Part shown: in pieces, positions 1-12,015 of the stretch
Layout of the letters: each line of letters opens with the position of its first letter
Numbering within the stretch: the stretch's first letter is position 1
Translations under genes and position numbers: made by a program
Notes under the pieces: generated by a model
Told to the model about the DNA's origin: nothing
The model's database searches: none
The model's input: only the letters and a program-made list of their open reading frames with translations
Source: Fidelibacterota bacterium
Lineage (GTDB): Bacteria; Pseudomonadota; Alphaproteobacteria; Rhodospirillales; Rhodospirillaceae
Reading direction: 5' to 3'
Length of the DNA stretch: 64,000 nt
Assembly (NCBI GenBank): GCA_947472795.1
Contig: CANJBL010000011.1
Location: 1-64,000 of the forward strand

Positions 1-145
1 ATTCCGTACTAAAGGGCATATTCCCACGTGTTACTCACCCGTGCGCCACTAGCATCGGGGGCCGAAGCCCCCAGCTCGTTCGACTTGCATGTGTTAAGCC
101 TGCCGCCAGCGTTCGTTCTGAGCCAGGATCAAACTCTCAAGTTGA
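1..145 (-). rRNA. rrs: 16S ribosomal RNA, 5' end (partial)
   Basis: The reverse strand of this stretch is the start of a bacterial 16S rRNA. The universal 27F primer site lies at 119-138 and is followed by the conserved helices that end in GTGAGTAACACGTG. The gene runs off the left edge, so only about the first 145 nt are present. The mature 5' end is placed near 145 by comparison with the E. coli end and may be wrong by a few bases. The sequence after the primer site (CAGAACGAACGCTGGCGGCA) is typical of Alphaproteobacteria. Confidence 0.97.
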
Positions 146-285
146 TTTGGAGCTTCCTTTGCACATTACGTACGACATCACGATTTCTCGTGAGGCGTTC
201 AACAATTACTTGTTCACGTATTGGATACTTAGGAAACGTCCATCATCGACAGAACGCCGCCTACGTATCCCTTTCGTCTCTTCAC

Positions 286-300
286 AATGTCAAATAGCGG
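286..300 (-). promoter_or_regulatory. boxA-like antitermination site in the rrn leader
   Basis: On the minus strand the leader reads GCTATTTGACATTGTGAAG. It matches the alphaproteobacterial form of the boxA element (E. coli TGCTCTTTAACA), which recruits the Nus antitermination complex to rRNA transcripts. It sits between the candidate promoter and the 16S 5' end, as expected. It was found by eye only. Confidence 0.6.
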
Positions 301-392
301 TCCGCTGGGCGCGCGAAACCGCGCAAATTGCGCGGAAAACTCGGCCCTTCCGAGAAGTTCTTGTCTCAAACCCCTCGGCTGCGGGAGACGGG

Positions 393-421
393 GTTCTAGT
401 GGTTCAGCCCTGCCCCGTCAA
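393..421 (-). promoter_or_regulatory. rRNA operon promoter
   Basis: On the minus strand there is a -35 TTGACG (416-421) and a -10-like TAGAAC (393-398) separated by exactly 17 bp. An A/T-rich block upstream at 425-455 is a good candidate UP element. Transcription would start near 385 and run through the boxA-like leader into 16S. The placement fits a strong rrn promoter; the -10 is not a perfect match. Confidence 0.6.
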
Positions 422-454
422 GCGCGATTTTAAATTTAAAAAAAAGTGAATAAA

Positions 455-870
455 ATCAGCAACATAAAGCCCTGTGGATGACTCTGCGGGCGACCGGGGC
501 ATACTTTTTCTGCATTTTTGTGACTTTCAAGAATTATTGCGTCTTTTCAATAAGATACATGCAGATTGAGGCCTCTTTCCCAGTGCAGCCCCGAGTCAAA
601 AGTTCCCATGGGTGCGACAAAAAACTGCCATATGCCCGATTGTGGCGAGAATCGCCGGGCAATCGCTTGATTCGCCTTTGGAATCGCGGGTTGACAGGGG
701 GAATCGCCTCCGTCAAAGTCTTCGCACCGCGACATAAAAGATCGCAAAACCATTGCGCACTGCGGCATACCTCACAGGCCTTCCGGGGGCTTTACGTCGA
801 GGTCCTTTGAGTTTTTGGGGTTCGAACCGGCGCAAGCCCTCCGGACGCCCGTGACCAGAAACGGGGTTCT
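455..870. other. Intergenic region between the rrn promoter and the M23 peptidase gene
   Basis: No gene is convincing here. The segment 648-716 has four near-identical GAATCGC/CAATCGC words and an imperfect inverted repeat, TTGACAGGGG...CCTCCGTCAA, at 691-716. Either could be a regulatory site for the divergent rrn operon or the peptidase gene. The rest shows nothing I can name. Confidence 0.4.
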
Positions 871-2202
871 ATGGAGAAATCATTACAGCCCGGCTGGCTG
901 CTTTATGCCTTTGCCGGCTCCTTCATCGGAATTTTCGCGACACTCATGGTGCCCTCGGCCGGTATCGCGACATTTGCGCCCACGCCACTGACATCGCTGC
1001 GCGATATCGCTGTGCCCGAACCTGATCCCGCCACGTGGGCCGATAACATTCGCGATCTCTTGCGCGCTGCTGAAACTGTCACCGTGCAGCAAGGCGACAC
1101 ATTGACCGATGTGCTGGCGAAAAACGGCGTTGACCGCACCACGGCCTTCAACGTCGTCGAAGCGGTGCGCGAAGTTTATAATTTAAAGCGCCTGCAAGTC
1201 GGCCAGGAACTGCGCCTTGCGTACGATGCTCTCGCCGGTAACGGCACATCGACACCACTGACAGAAGTGAATTTCGACGTCGATGCCGCGCACAGCGTCA
1301 CTGTCAGCCGCCAGGGCGATGGCACCTTCACCGCCAAGGAAATTCTCGCCGAGACGCACAAGGAATTCGCGCGCAGCAGCGGCGTGATTGCCTCGACGCT
1401 GTTTGAGTCCGCGCAGGAACAGGGCCTGCCGCTTGATGTTCTGACGTCGATGGTCAAACTGTTCTCCTATGACGTCGACTTCCAGCGCGATATCCAAAAG
1501 GGCGACAGCTTTGAAGTGATGTACGAGCATACCGTCACCGATGACGGCAAGCCGGTGCGCAACCTCGATATCCGCTACGCGTCGATGACGCTCTCGGGCT
1601 CGCCGTTGAAGTTCTATGCCTTCAAGCAGGATGACGGCTCTTACGAATTCTACAACGACAAGGGCGAAGGCATCCGCAAGGCGCTGCTGCGCACGCCAGT
1701 GAACGGCGCGATCCTCACATCCGGCTTTGGCATGCGCCGCCATCCGATCCTCGGCTACTCACTGGTGCACAAGGGCGTGGACTTCGGCGTGCCCGCGGGA
1801 ACGCCCATCATGGCCGCCGGCGACGGTGTCATCGAGAAGCGCGAAGTGAACGGCGGCTATGGCAACTACATCCGCGTCCGCCATGCTTCGGGGTATTCCA
1901 CGGCCTATGCACATATGAGCCGCTTTGCGCCCGACGCCGCGGTCGGCAAGCGCGTGCGCCAGGGCGAAGTGATTGGTTACGTGGGCAGCACGGGCCGCGC
2001 CACGGGCCCTCACCTGCACTTCGAAGTGCTGGTGAACATGAAACAGGTCAGCCCCATGAGCGTGAAGTTCCCGTCGGCTCAGAAACTGGAAGGCGCCAGC
2101 CTCAACCGCTTCCGCCAGGCGAAGAACGACACGGATAACATGTTTACCTCGCTCGGCAACGCCAAGAGCCTCTCCAACGCCTCCGACACCTCGCCGCGCT
2201 AA
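871..2202 (+). CDS. M23 family metallopeptidase (LytM/OapA-like)
   Basis: A 443-residue cell-wall peptidase expected to cut peptidoglycan cross-bridges or to activate amidases in the periplasm. Residues about 9-31 form one hydrophobic segment, a membrane anchor or uncleaved signal. Residues about 72-122 look like a LysM/OapA-type domain (QQGDTLTDVL then LQVGQEL). The C-terminal M23 domain has the zinc-binding HKGVDFG near residue 300 and GPHLHFE near 381, so the catalytic ligands are present. It stands alone, divergent from the rrn operon. The ATG at 871 is the only start that keeps the anchor. Whether it is an active hydrolase or a regulator cannot be told from sequence. Confidence 0.9.
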   Translation: MEKSLQPGWLLYAFAGSFIGIFATLMVPSAGIATFAPTPLTSLRDIAVPEPDPATWADNIRDLLRAAETVTVQQGDTLTDVLAKNGVDRTTAFNVVEAVREVYNLKRLQVGQELRLAYDALAGNGTSTPLTEVNFDVDAAHSVTVSRQGDGTFTAKEILAETHKEFARSSGVIASTLFESAQEQGLPLDVLTSMVKLFSYDVDFQRDIQKGDSFEVMYEHTVTDDGKPVRNLDIRYASMTLSGSPLKFYAFKQDDGSYEFYNDKGEGIRKALLRTPVNGAILTSGFGMRRHPILGYSLVHKGVDFGVPAGTPIMAAGDGVIEKREVNGGYGNYIRVRHASGYSTAYAHMSRFAPDAAVGKRVRQGEVIGYVGSTGRATGPHLHFEVLVNMKQVSPMSVKFPSAQKLEGASLNRFRQAKNDTDNMFTSLGNAKSLSNASDTSPR

Positions 2203-2252
2203 GCGCAGAGAACATCTCGGCGCGCAAACCGTTTGCCTCCTCAGGAGAGGAT

Positions 2253-2801
2253 GTGTCCATGACATGGCACCACGCCGTCAATGACTTCTGGTTTGCCGAA
2301 TTAACGCCGCAAGATTGGTTCGGCGGCGGCTCTGCGCTGGATGCAAAGATCAAAGCGGCGTTCGAACCGCTCTATGACAAAGTTCGCCAGAATCCGCCCG
2401 AACCCGCCGACATGGATGCGCACGAGCACTTGGCCGCTGTGATCCTTTTCGATCAATTCCCGCGCAATATGTTTCGCGGCACAGCGCAAGCCTTCGCCAC
2501 CGACACGCTCGCACAAGCTTTTGCGGGCGATGCGGTCGATCATGGTCTCGATAGGGCGCTGGATGGCGCGCAGAGGCAATTCCTGTACATGCCTTTCATG
2601 CATGCCGAGGACCGCGACATGCAGGTGCGTTCACGCGCGCTGTTCACCGCGCTTGGGCAGAAAGAGCCGCTTGATTTCGCCTATCAGCACAAGGGTGTCA
2701 TTGACCGTTTCGGGCGATTCCCGCAGCGCAATGCGGCGTTGGGCCGCACGTCAACGCCCGAGGAACAGAAATTCCTGGCGACGACCACGTACAAGTGGTG
2801 A
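2253..2801 (+). CDS. DUF924 family protein
   Basis: A 182-residue protein of the DUF924 family, with the characteristic start around DFWF...WFGG and the central run DQFPRNMFRGTAQAFATD. The length is close to the usual 180-200 residues. The family is predicted all-helical (TPR-like); its biochemical role is unknown. It follows the M23 peptidase by 50 bp on the same strand and may share its transcript. It converges with the propeller protein, whose stop lies 5 bp downstream. Confidence 0.88.
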   Translation: MSMTWHHAVNDFWFAELTPQDWFGGGSALDAKIKAAFEPLYDKVRQNPPEPADMDAHEHLAAVILFDQFPRNMFRGTAQAFATDTLAQAFAGDAVDHGLDRALDGAQRQFLYMPFMHAEDRDMQVRSRALFTALGQKEPLDFAYQHKGVIDRFGRFPQRNAALGRTSTPEEQKFLATTTYKW

Positions 2802-2805
2802 AGCC

Positions 2806-5800
2806 TCACATCGTGGGCAGGGCGCAGCTCGTGCTCATGTCGATGCTGAAGCCGGCTTGCAGATTGTTAACGAACGACTGCAGTAAACCAAGCAACGCGC
2901 CCTCCGACTTGATGGTGTAGTGGAGTTCGCCGGCGGTAATGCCCGCCCCCGCCTCAATCGCCGAGACCGGTAGGAAAAGCTCGCCGTGCGGCTGCACGAC
3001 ACCGGCATTATAGGTGCCGAGCTTGCGGCCACTGCTGCCGCTGTAGATGCCGAGCACCACCGGCATGGCCGAAGGTCCTGTGTTGGAAACCGCAACGAAG
3101 GCCGGGTAGTTGTTCTGGAACAGCGACGAGTGCACGGCAAACACTTGCGACCGATCAAGCGTTGCCCCGGCATCGCATGTGGTCAGATTGGCGAACGTTC
3201 CGTCACCGGGCCGCCACAGGATATGCTGGAAAGACCCGGTAAACCCCGCCCGGATCGTGAGCGTGTACCGATCCGGCGCACTCCCCGGCAGAATCCCCGC
3301 CCCGGCTTCCACGGTGGAAAGGCCGAACTGCACTTCCGTGCCGGCGGATATGCTGGGGCTGCCCCATGTTCCGAGCACGCTGCCCGTATTGGCATCCGCC
3401 AAAACCACCGTGACGATCCCCGATGTGCTGCTGGAGTTGTAAAACCTCAGGAACGACTGCGAGGCCGTCTGCTTCGACGACAAAACGCCGGCGATGTGCA
3501 ACCCCGTCGCACTAGGAGTAAACTGGATGACTGAATTCGTGCCCCTCGCCGTCATCCATAAATCACCCGACGGCGCGGAAGCGATGTCCTCAGGGTTTGT
3601 GTTATCCGGCAGTTTGAACTCGGTGATGTTTCCCACAGCATCGATCGTTCCAATTTGATTCGCCTCGGATTCAGTGAACCACATGGCACTGTCGATGCCT
3701 CGTGTGATGCCTTTTGCCTGGGGATTCTGCGTGAGAAGATTGTAGCGCGACACGATCCCTTCTGGGGTCACCGCCAGGATGGCGTTGAAGGCGGTCGCCC
3801 AGATCTTCCCGTTTGGGCCTATGGCAACATCATTTGTGGTCATACCGACCGGATATTCCACAATGCTGCCGAACTCATCGACCCTGCCAATGTTGTTCTT
3901 GTTCGCTTCGGCGAACCACAGATACCCGTTGGAGCCCGCAGCGATGCCTTGTGGTACGGATAGAGCGTTCGGCAACGAAAACTTGGAGACCTTGCCATCC
4001 TGAAGCACTCTGTAAATCGCGTTGGCCGAGGAACTAGAGGCCCATAGCGCGCCCTTGCTGTCGATTGCGGTAAACTTATTGAACGACGCGCTTTCGGAAA
4101 GCGTGGGAAATTCCATGGCGCCGGTAGTCGTTATTTTCCCGAACGCCGATGAGGTCACGAACCACATCTTCCCATCGGGGCCTTGCGCAATGTCCAGGCC
4201 ATACGCGCCTCCGCTTGACGCAGGAAGCTTGAATTCCGCGATGCTGCCGCCTGGTGTCAGCCGTCCCACAGCGCTGCCCGTGGATTCCGTGAACCAGATG
4301 TTCCCATCGAGCCCGGCCGCAATGCCGTACGGCCCTGATATCGGGGTCGGCGTTTTGTAGCTCACATAGTCCGTGCGCAAATTGCCCGCAGGAGACAGAT
4401 CGCACGCCACCGTCATATCGCCGACAAATCCTGTGGCTGCGTTGCTGATGAGGTGTTGCAGATACCCTGCAAATGATGTTTCCGCCTTCACGACGTAACG
4501 GATCATGCCGAGGTCTGAAGGCTTTCCGAGAACACTGTCAATATCGGCGCCAGAAATGCTCACGCTGGCGTTGGGCTGGATGATCGGCGTTGTATAGGTA
4601 CCGCGCTTTACGCCCGAGCGTGCATCATAGATGCCAAGCACAATGGACTTCGCCGCAAGCCCCGTATTGTGAACGACAACGCTGCTGCTTTGAGGACCGA
4701 AGAAGACCGACGAGTGGACGCCCGCCAGTTCTTTCTTCGGCGTCGTCACACCTGTCGTGCAGGCCGTGAGATTGGTGATCGACTGATCGTTCTGGCGCGA
4801 GAAGACATGACGGAAGTAACCCGCCATGGTGGATGTGATCGTTAACTCATAATAGCCGGGCTTCGCTGCGTTAAACGTGCTGCTGTTCTCGATAGTGGTG
4901 ACATCGAATTCAAGTTCGGCGTTTGGCGCAATCGCCGGACTCGTCCACGTGGCGAGCCCTGCGCCCGACACGGGGCTCGATAGCTTCACCGTCACATTGC
5001 CCGAGAGCGTGCTTCTGTTATGGAACCGCAGGAGTGAGCGTCCCGCCGGCTGGGTCGAGGAGAACACCGGGCCCGCGCGAATGCCGGCCTCAGTGAGCTG
5101 GATTTTGCCAATCCGGTTGCCGGAAGCACCCTCGGTGAACCAAATATTGCCATCGGGGCCCGCCGTGATCCCTTGAGGGCCAGCGCCTTCCGTCGGCACG
5201 ACGAACTCCGAAATCGCACCATTGGAATCAATGCGCCCAATTTTGTTTCCGGTGAATTCAGTGAACCACATATTACCATCGGGCCCCGCGGTGATTTCTT
5301 CCGGCGAAATTTGCTGAGTGAAGCTGCCCAAAGAAAATTCCGAGAACGTGCCACCGGGCGATCTGCGGCCAATTTTGGTTGGGGCAACCGTGAACCAGAT
5401 GTTGCCAGCGCTGTCGACGGCAATGCCGTTCGGACCATTTCCTTCGATCGGAATGGTGTAGATACCGATAACCCCTTGCGGGGTAATACTGCCCAGATAG
5501 TTGCCGCTTCCGTTTGCCACCGTGAACCAGAGGTTCCCGTCCATGCCTGCGGTGATACCGTTGGGCCGACCGAGGGCGGGGTCGAAACTGAACTCCGTAA
5601 TGACGCCCTGCGGCGTGATGCGCCCGATCTTGTTACTGCCGCTTTCGGCAAACCAGATATTGCCGTCAGGCCCGAGGGTGATACCCATAGGCCTCGCATT
5701 TGCAGACAACGCGAATTGCGTCATCGCACCTTGTGGTGTGACGCGCACGATATTGTCGGCGACGTTGGTACCCGTGAACCACATATTTCCGTCGGCGCCG

Positions 5801-6063
5801 GTGACGATGTGCTGACCAAAGCCGGTGGTTGGAACGTTCTCCGGACCCTGAACAGGAAACTTGAACTCCGTAATGACACCGTCAGGCGTCACACGGCCCA
5901 CTTCACGGTTGCCGACGAACCAGATGTTTCCATCGGGGCCCGCCGTAATGCCGTGCGGTTGTTCGATGGGATTGGGAATACGGTATTCGGTGACGGTCTG
6001 TGCGTGCGCCGACGAGATCAAACCGAGGACTATAAAAAACGCAGCAACAAACCACGCGCGCAT
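2806..6063 (-). CDS. Secreted Vgb-like (streptogramin lyase-like) beta-propeller protein, internally duplicated
   Basis: A 1085-residue protein with a Sec signal peptide (residues 1-21, ending in AHA). Two beta-propellers, about 22-330 and 570-840, are built from the repeat motif GITAGPDGNIWFTE seen in virginiamycin B lyase and related NHL-type propellers. Each is followed by a beta-sandwich-like domain of about 230 residues (about 334-560 and 857-1085) that carries matched SLLRFHN/SFLRFYN segments. The protein is therefore a tandem duplication of a propeller-plus-sandwich unit. Annotated members are usually called lyases, but an extracellular binding or structural role is at least as likely. 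A GGGGAGG ribosome site precedes the ATG by about 10 nt. It is monocistronic, with clpB downstream of its promoter region. Confidence 0.85.
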   Translation of the reverse strand: MRAWFVAAFFIVLGLISSAHAQTVTEYRIPNPIEQPHGITAGPDGNIWFVGNREVGRVTPDGVITEFKFPVQGPENVPTTGFGQHIVTGADGNMWFTGTNVADNIVRVTPQGAMTQFALSANARPMGITLGPDGNIWFAESGSNKIGRITPQGVITEFSFDPALGRPNGITAGMDGNLWFTVANGSGNYLGSITPQGVIGIYTIPIEGNGPNGIAVDSAGNIWFTVAPTKIGRRSPGGTFSEFSLGSFTQQISPEEITAGPDGNMWFTEFTGNKIGRIDSNGAISEFVVPTEGAGPQGITAGPDGNIWFTEGASGNRIGKIQLTEAGIRAGPVFSSTQPAGRSLLRFHNRSTLSGNVTVKLSSPVSGAGLATWTSPAIAPNAELEFDVTTIENSSTFNAAKPGYYELTITSTMAGYFRHVFSRQNDQSITNLTACTTGVTTPKKELAGVHSSVFFGPQSSSVVVHNTGLAAKSIVLGIYDARSGVKRGTYTTPIIQPNASVSISGADIDSVLGKPSDLGMIRYVVKAETSFAGYLQHLISNAATGFVGDMTVACDLSPAGNLRTDYVSYKTPTPISGPYGIAAGLDGNIWFTESTGSAVGRLTPGGSIAEFKLPASSGGAYGLDIAQGPDGKMWFVTSSAFGKITTTGAMEFPTLSESASFNKFTAIDSKGALWASSSSANAIYRVLQDGKVSKFSLPNALSVPQGIAAGSNGYLWFAEANKNNIGRVDEFGSIVEYPVGMTTNDVAIGPNGKIWATAFNAILAVTPEGIVSRYNLLTQNPQAKGITRGIDSAMWFTESEANQIGTIDAVGNITEFKLPDNTNPEDIASAPSGDLWMTARGTNSVIQFTPSATGLHIAGVLSSKQTASQSFLRFYNSSSTSGIVTVVLADANTGSVLGTWGSPSISAGTEVQFGLSTVEAGAGILPGSAPDRYTLTIRAGFTGSFQHILWRPGDGTFANLTTCDAGATLDRSQVFAVHSSLFQNNYPAFVAVSNTGPSAMPVVLGIYSGSSGRKLGTYNAGVVQPHGELFLPVSAIEAGAGITAGELHYTIKSEGALLGLLQSFVNNLQAGFSIDMSTSCALPTM

Positions 6064-6169
6064 CGGACCGTACCTCCCCTACCGAAACGGCGGGAATTAT
6101 ACGGGCATCAGGTGGCCTGTAAATTTTTAAGTTGTGTTACTATTTTTCTTCTACTTTTAGTGTGCCTAC

Positions 6170-8821
<2,652 letters not shown>

Positions 8822-8901
8822 ACGGCGTCAGCCTTTCTTCGCGGTCGGTTCCTGGGCTCGCCCGCCTGCAAGGATATTGGGGCATTCCCGCCCTGCTGCA
8901 A

Positions 8902-8930
8902 GGGTAGAAGGCGTCAAAAACCGCTTCAAG
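8902..8930 (-). promoter_or_regulatory. Possible heat-shock (RpoH-type) promoter of clpB
   Basis: On the minus strand a CTTGAAG (8924-8930) is followed after about 18 nt by a CTACCC-like -10 (8902-8909), roughly the alphaproteobacterial sigma-32 layout. It lies between the terminator of the upstream gene and the clpB start, where a promoter is needed. The -10 match is weak. Confidence 0.3.
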
Positions 8931-8935
8931 TGAGC

Positions 8936-8970
8936 CAAAAACAAACGGCCCGCCAATGGGCGGGCCGCTG
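8936..8970 (-). terminator. Rho-independent terminator downstream of the DUF4167 gene
   Basis: A GC-rich hairpin (GGCCCGCC / GGCGGGCC, three-base loop, 8947-8966) is followed on the minus strand by GTTTGTTTTT. An A-run on the other side makes it partly bidirectional. It ends the minus-strand transcript of the DUF4167 gene and isolates clpB. Confidence 0.85.
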
Positions 8971-8991
8971 AAAAAGTGATGCGCGAAGGCT

Positions 8992-9732
8992 TTATTCGAC
9001 CGCGTCGGCCGGGCTGCGCTCGCGCGGTGGCCCACGCCGGCGCCGGCCTTGCTGGCGACCCCGGTTTTGGTCGCCGCCTTGCTCGGCGGGAGCTTCTTCG
9101 TTCTGCCCTGATCCCTCGGCCATGCCCAGGATGCCGGGCGGCAAGCCGATGTCTTCCGCCGGGGCAGGCGCCTGCGGCTGAACATAGGCCTGCTGCTGCT
9201 GAGGTTGCGGGGCTGGCTGGTTGTAGCGCGGCTGATTGTGCTGCTGATTGTGCTGCTGCTGGGGCTGGGCCGTCTGATGATTCTGGTGGCCATCGTTGTG
9301 GTGGCCATCATTGTTGTTGCCATCGTTGTGCTGGCCTTGGTCCTGGCTGTAGCCCTGCTGATTATTGTAGTTCTGTTGATTGCCGCGGTTGTCGTCGCCC
9401 TGGAAGCCCTGGTTATTTTGCTGCTGTCCGGAATTTTGATTCTGTTGGCCACCCTGTTGCTCAAACCGCGCGTTCAGCACACGGTAGTAATGATCGGCGT
9501 GCTGGAAATAATTCTCGGCCAGAACACGGTCACCGGCGGAACTGGCATCGCGGGCCATGGCCAGATATTTTTCCATGAGCTGCTGCGCGTTGCCGCGCAG
9601 ACGGCCGTTGTTGTTGCCGTCGAAGTTCCGATTTTGCCCGCCGCCTGGACGTGGTTTGCCGCCGCCGTTACGGCCGCGCTGACGGTTTTTCATATTGTTG
9701 TGCTGGTTGTGCTGCTTGTTGTTATTCATCAA
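8992..9732 (-). CDS. DUF4167 domain-containing protein, N/Q-rich
   Basis: A 246-residue protein. The DUF4167 domain lies at about residues 35-100 (RLRGNAQQLMEKYLAMARDA ... AENYFQHADHYYRVLN). The N-terminus is rich in N, R and G, and residues about 110-205 are extremely rich in Gln, Asn and His. Such proteins occur beside prmC and prfA across Alphaproteobacteria; the function is unknown, and the basic disordered ends suggest RNA binding. The low-complexity segment could support phase separation, which is inference only. It is followed by a strong terminator. Confidence 0.9.
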   Translation of the reverse strand: MMNNNKQHNQHNNMKNRQRGRNGGGKPRPGGGQNRNFDGNNNGRLRGNAQQLMEKYLAMARDASSAGDRVLAENYFQHADHYYRVLNARFEQQGGQQNQNSGQQQNNQGFQGDDNRGNQQNYNNQQGYSQDQGQHNDGNNNDGHHNDGHQNHQTAQPQQQHNQQHNQPRYNQPAPQPQQQQAYVQPQAPAPAEDIGLPPGILGMAEGSGQNEEAPAEQGGDQNRGRQQGRRRRGPPRERSPADAVE

Positions 9733-10092
9733 AACGCAAAAACCTTATGTACGTAAGAAGTCCCCGATCTCTCCCCTTGGACGAGCCGGCCGCCCTTAAC
9801 GGATGGCGTGGCGTCAAAACAGTGCCACGACAGCACGATCTATTTTCGGGGGTGCTCGTAGCGGTCCTAGACCGCTTTCGCGAAGTCCGGCGCCTCCAGC
9901 CTTTCGGCCATGTCCCTTCATCAGGACAGCGCAAGCGGACAATCGCTTTACAGGTCTGATCGTATTCAGCTTGCGGGGGTTTTCCAACTGCTTTTTTGAG
10001 GTCGACTCGGAACTTCGAGCATTTTCCGGCGAAGTGGGTGCCGGTTCGACGTAGAAAATGCGACCAATTTAAAGCTAAGGCGCCGTAGCGCC
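9733..10092. other. Intergenic region between prmC and the DUF4167 gene
   Basis: A 360-bp gap without a credible gene. Its prmC-proximal end holds a palindromic repeat (10019-10061) and the prmC hairpin (10075-10096), listed separately. The remaining 280 bp must contain the DUF4167 promoter, but I see no convincing -35/-10 pair. Confidence 0.5.
10019..10061. repeat. REP-like palindromic intergenic repeat
   Basis: Perfect 8-bp arms GCATTTTC / GAAAATGC enclose the core GGCGAAGTGGGTGCCGGTTC. The core resembles the alphaproteobacterial intergenic repeat family with a GAAGTGG-N-ACCGGTT core. A related element is at 14524-14550 in this window (read on the other strand). Confidence 0.6.
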
Positions 10093-10096
10093 TTAG
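10075..10096 (-). terminator. Hairpin at the 3' end of prmC
   Basis: A perfect 9-bp stem CTAAGGCGC / GCGCCTTAG with a 4-base loop overlaps the prmC stop codon and is followed on the minus strand by CTTTAAATT. It is probably the terminator or the 3'-end stabiliser of the ispG-hisS-prfA-prmC transcript. The T-run is poor. Confidence 0.55.
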
Positions 10097-10938
10097 ACCC
10101 TTTCTGCCTCTAAACAGCGCAAGATTCCGGCCAAATCCTTATGTTCGCCGACCAAGTGGAAACCCGCGCCTTCCAACAATCTCGCAACCGCCGGTCCCTG
10201 CCCCTGCCCGATCTCCAGGAAAAGCCGGCCGCCAGGGTGCAGGCGTACCCAGGCTTGGGGGATCAAAAGCCGGTAGGCCCCCAATCCATCGGCGCCACCC
10301 ACAAGCGCCCTTTCCGGATCGAACAGAGCTACCTCGGGCGCGAGGCCGGCCATCTCCGCTTCTGTGATGTAGGGCGGATTGCTGACCACGATGTCGAAGG
10401 TCTCGCTGACGGCATCGCACCAATTGCTTTGACGAAACGCGGCGCGCGAAGCGAGGCCGAGGCTGCCCGCATTTTCCGCTGCCGTTGCCAAGGCGCCCGC
10501 GCTGACGTCGATGCCCAAACCCGTGGCCTCCGGCCAGTCCTTCAAAATGGCGAGCAGGATACAGCCCGTACCAGTGCCGAGATCGAGCACGCGCGGCGCT
10601 TTCAAAGCGGGCTTCAACATCAGAGCCGCCGCGACAACCGCCTCTGTATCGGGACGCGGATCGAGGGTGTCCGGGCCAAGCTTGAAATCCATGCCCCAGA
10701 ATTCCCGGTGCCCGACGATGCGCGACACCGGTGTATGATCCAGACGCTGGCGCACCAACCCCTCCAGGCGTGCGGCGGCAGCCTCATCGACAAGCTCATC
10801 GCTGCGCGCGAACAGCCGGCTGGCATCCATGCCGAGCGCATGGCCGGTAAGCACGCGTGCATCCAGGCGCGCCGTATCAATGCCGGCTCGGGTGAAGCGT
10901 TCGGTGATGTCGGCGATAAGGTGGCCCAAAGTCTTCAT
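10093..10938 (-). CDS. prmC: Peptide chain release factor glutamine N5-methyltransferase
   Basis: A 281-residue SAM-dependent enzyme that methylates the glutamine of the GGQ motif in release factors. It has the helical N-terminal substrate domain, the SAM motif VLDLGTGTGCILLAI, and the signature NPPYI at about residues 183-188. It lies 12 bp after prfA, whose product is its substrate, in the same operon. I chose the ATG at 10938; a GTG two codons upstream (10944) is possible. Confidence 0.96.
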   Translation of the reverse strand: MKTLGHLIADITERFTRAGIDTARLDARVLTGHALGMDASRLFARSDELVDEAAAARLEGLVRQRLDHTPVSRIVGHREFWGMDFKLGPDTLDPRPDTEAVVAAALMLKPALKAPRVLDLGTGTGCILLAILKDWPEATGLGIDVSAGALATAAENAGSLGLASRAAFRQSNWCDAVSETFDIVVSNPPYITEAEMAGLAPEVALFDPERALVGGADGLGAYRLLIPQAWVRLHPGGRLFLEIGQGQGPAVARLLEGAGFHLVGEHKDLAGILRCLEAERV

Positions 10939-10950
10939 GGGCACATGCGC

Positions 10951-12006
10951 TTAGTTCAGTGTCGCCAGTTTGGCGGCCTGATCTTCGGCAGTCAGGGCAT
11001 CCACCAGTTCATCCACGCCGTTGCCATTCATGACCTCGGCGATCTTGTAGAGCGTGAGATTGATGCGGTGATCTGTGACGCGCCCTTGCGGGAAGTTATA
11101 GGTGCGGATGCGCTCAGAGCGGTCACCAGAGCCCACTTGGCTCTTGCGGTCGGCGGATCGTTCCGCATCCAGCTTGGTACGCTGGGCATCGTACATCTTG
11201 GCCATCAGCATCTTCATGGCCCGCGCGCGGTTCTTGTGCTGGGATTTTTCGTCCTGACACGCCGCGACGGTATTGGTCGGCAAGTGGGTGATACGCACGG
11301 CGCTATCGGTCTTGTTGACATGCTGGCCGCCCGAGCCCTGCGAGCGATAGGTGTCGACGCGCAGGTCGGCAGGGTTAATTTGGATATCCACTTCTTCCGC
11401 CTCGGGCAGCACGGCCACAGTCGCAGCGGATGTGTGAATGCGCCCGTTGGCTTCGGTCTCGGGCACGCGCTGCACGCGGTGAACGCCTGACTCAAACTTC
11501 AGCCGCGCGAACACATTGCGCCCGGTGATATTGGCGACACCTTCCTTCATGCCCCCGAGGCCAGTGTCGCTCAAATCCATGACCTCGAATTTCCAGCCCT
11601 TGAGCGCGGCATAGCGCTCGTACATACGGAAAAGGCTGGCGGCAAAGAGTGCGGCTTCCTCGCCGCCCGTGCCCGCACGCACTTCCAGGATAGCGTTCTT
11701 GGCATCGGCTTCATCTTTGGGAATCAGCGCGAGCTGAACCTTGGTTTCCTGCTCGCGCACCTCACCGGCGAGGCGATGAGCTTCCTCCTCGGCCAAACCC
11801 TTCATCTCAGGGTCCTTGGCGAGAATCTCCGCGTCTTCCAGTTCTTTCTGCAGGCGGCGCAAGGTCTGCACCTCCTCGACCACGGGGCCGAGATCAGAGA
11901 ATTCCTTGCTGAGCTGAGCGAACTTCGGCCCGCTGCCGGCGTTCATCAACGCCTGCAACTCGTCGTAACGCGCCAGCACTTTGCTGAGATTTTCTTCGAA
12001 GCTCAT
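10951..12006 (-). CDS. prfA: Peptide chain release factor 1
   Basis: A 351-residue class I release factor that reads UAA and UAG and triggers peptide release. [20 protein letters not shown] carries the catalytic GGQ at about 225-227. The tripeptide that reads the stop codon appears as P-E-T in [14 protein letters not shown], where E. coli RF1 has P-A-T. The length is normal. It sits between hisS (9 bp away) and prmC in one operon. Confidence 0.98.
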   Translation of the reverse strand: MSFEENLSKVLARYDELQALMNAGSGPKFAQLSKEFSDLGPVVEEVQTLRRLQKELEDAEILAKDPEMKGLAEEEAHRLAGEVREQETKVQLALIPKDEADAKNAILEVRAGTGGEEAALFAASLFRMYERYAALKGWKFEVMDLSDTGLGGMKEGVANITGRNVFARLKFESGVHRVQRVPETEANGRIHTSAATVAVLPEAEEVDIQINPADLRVDTYRSQGSGGQHVNKTDSAVRITHLPTNTVAACQDEKSQHKNRARAMKMLMAKMYDAQRTKLDAERSADRKSQVGSGDRSERIRTYNFPQGRVTDHRINLTLYKIAEVMNGNGVDELVDALTAEDQAAKLATLN

Positions 12007-12015
12007 GATGGATTC

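Noticed and set aside
472-485. A TGTGGATGA word resembling a DnaA box
   Set aside because: Only one near-match is present, with no cluster of boxes and no origin-type genes nearby.
9190-9440. Repetitive CTGCTG-type sequence that could pass for a tandem repeat or CRISPR
   Set aside because: It encodes the Gln/Asn/His-rich part of the DUF4167 protein; the repeats are irregular, without spacers, and no cas gene lies in the window.
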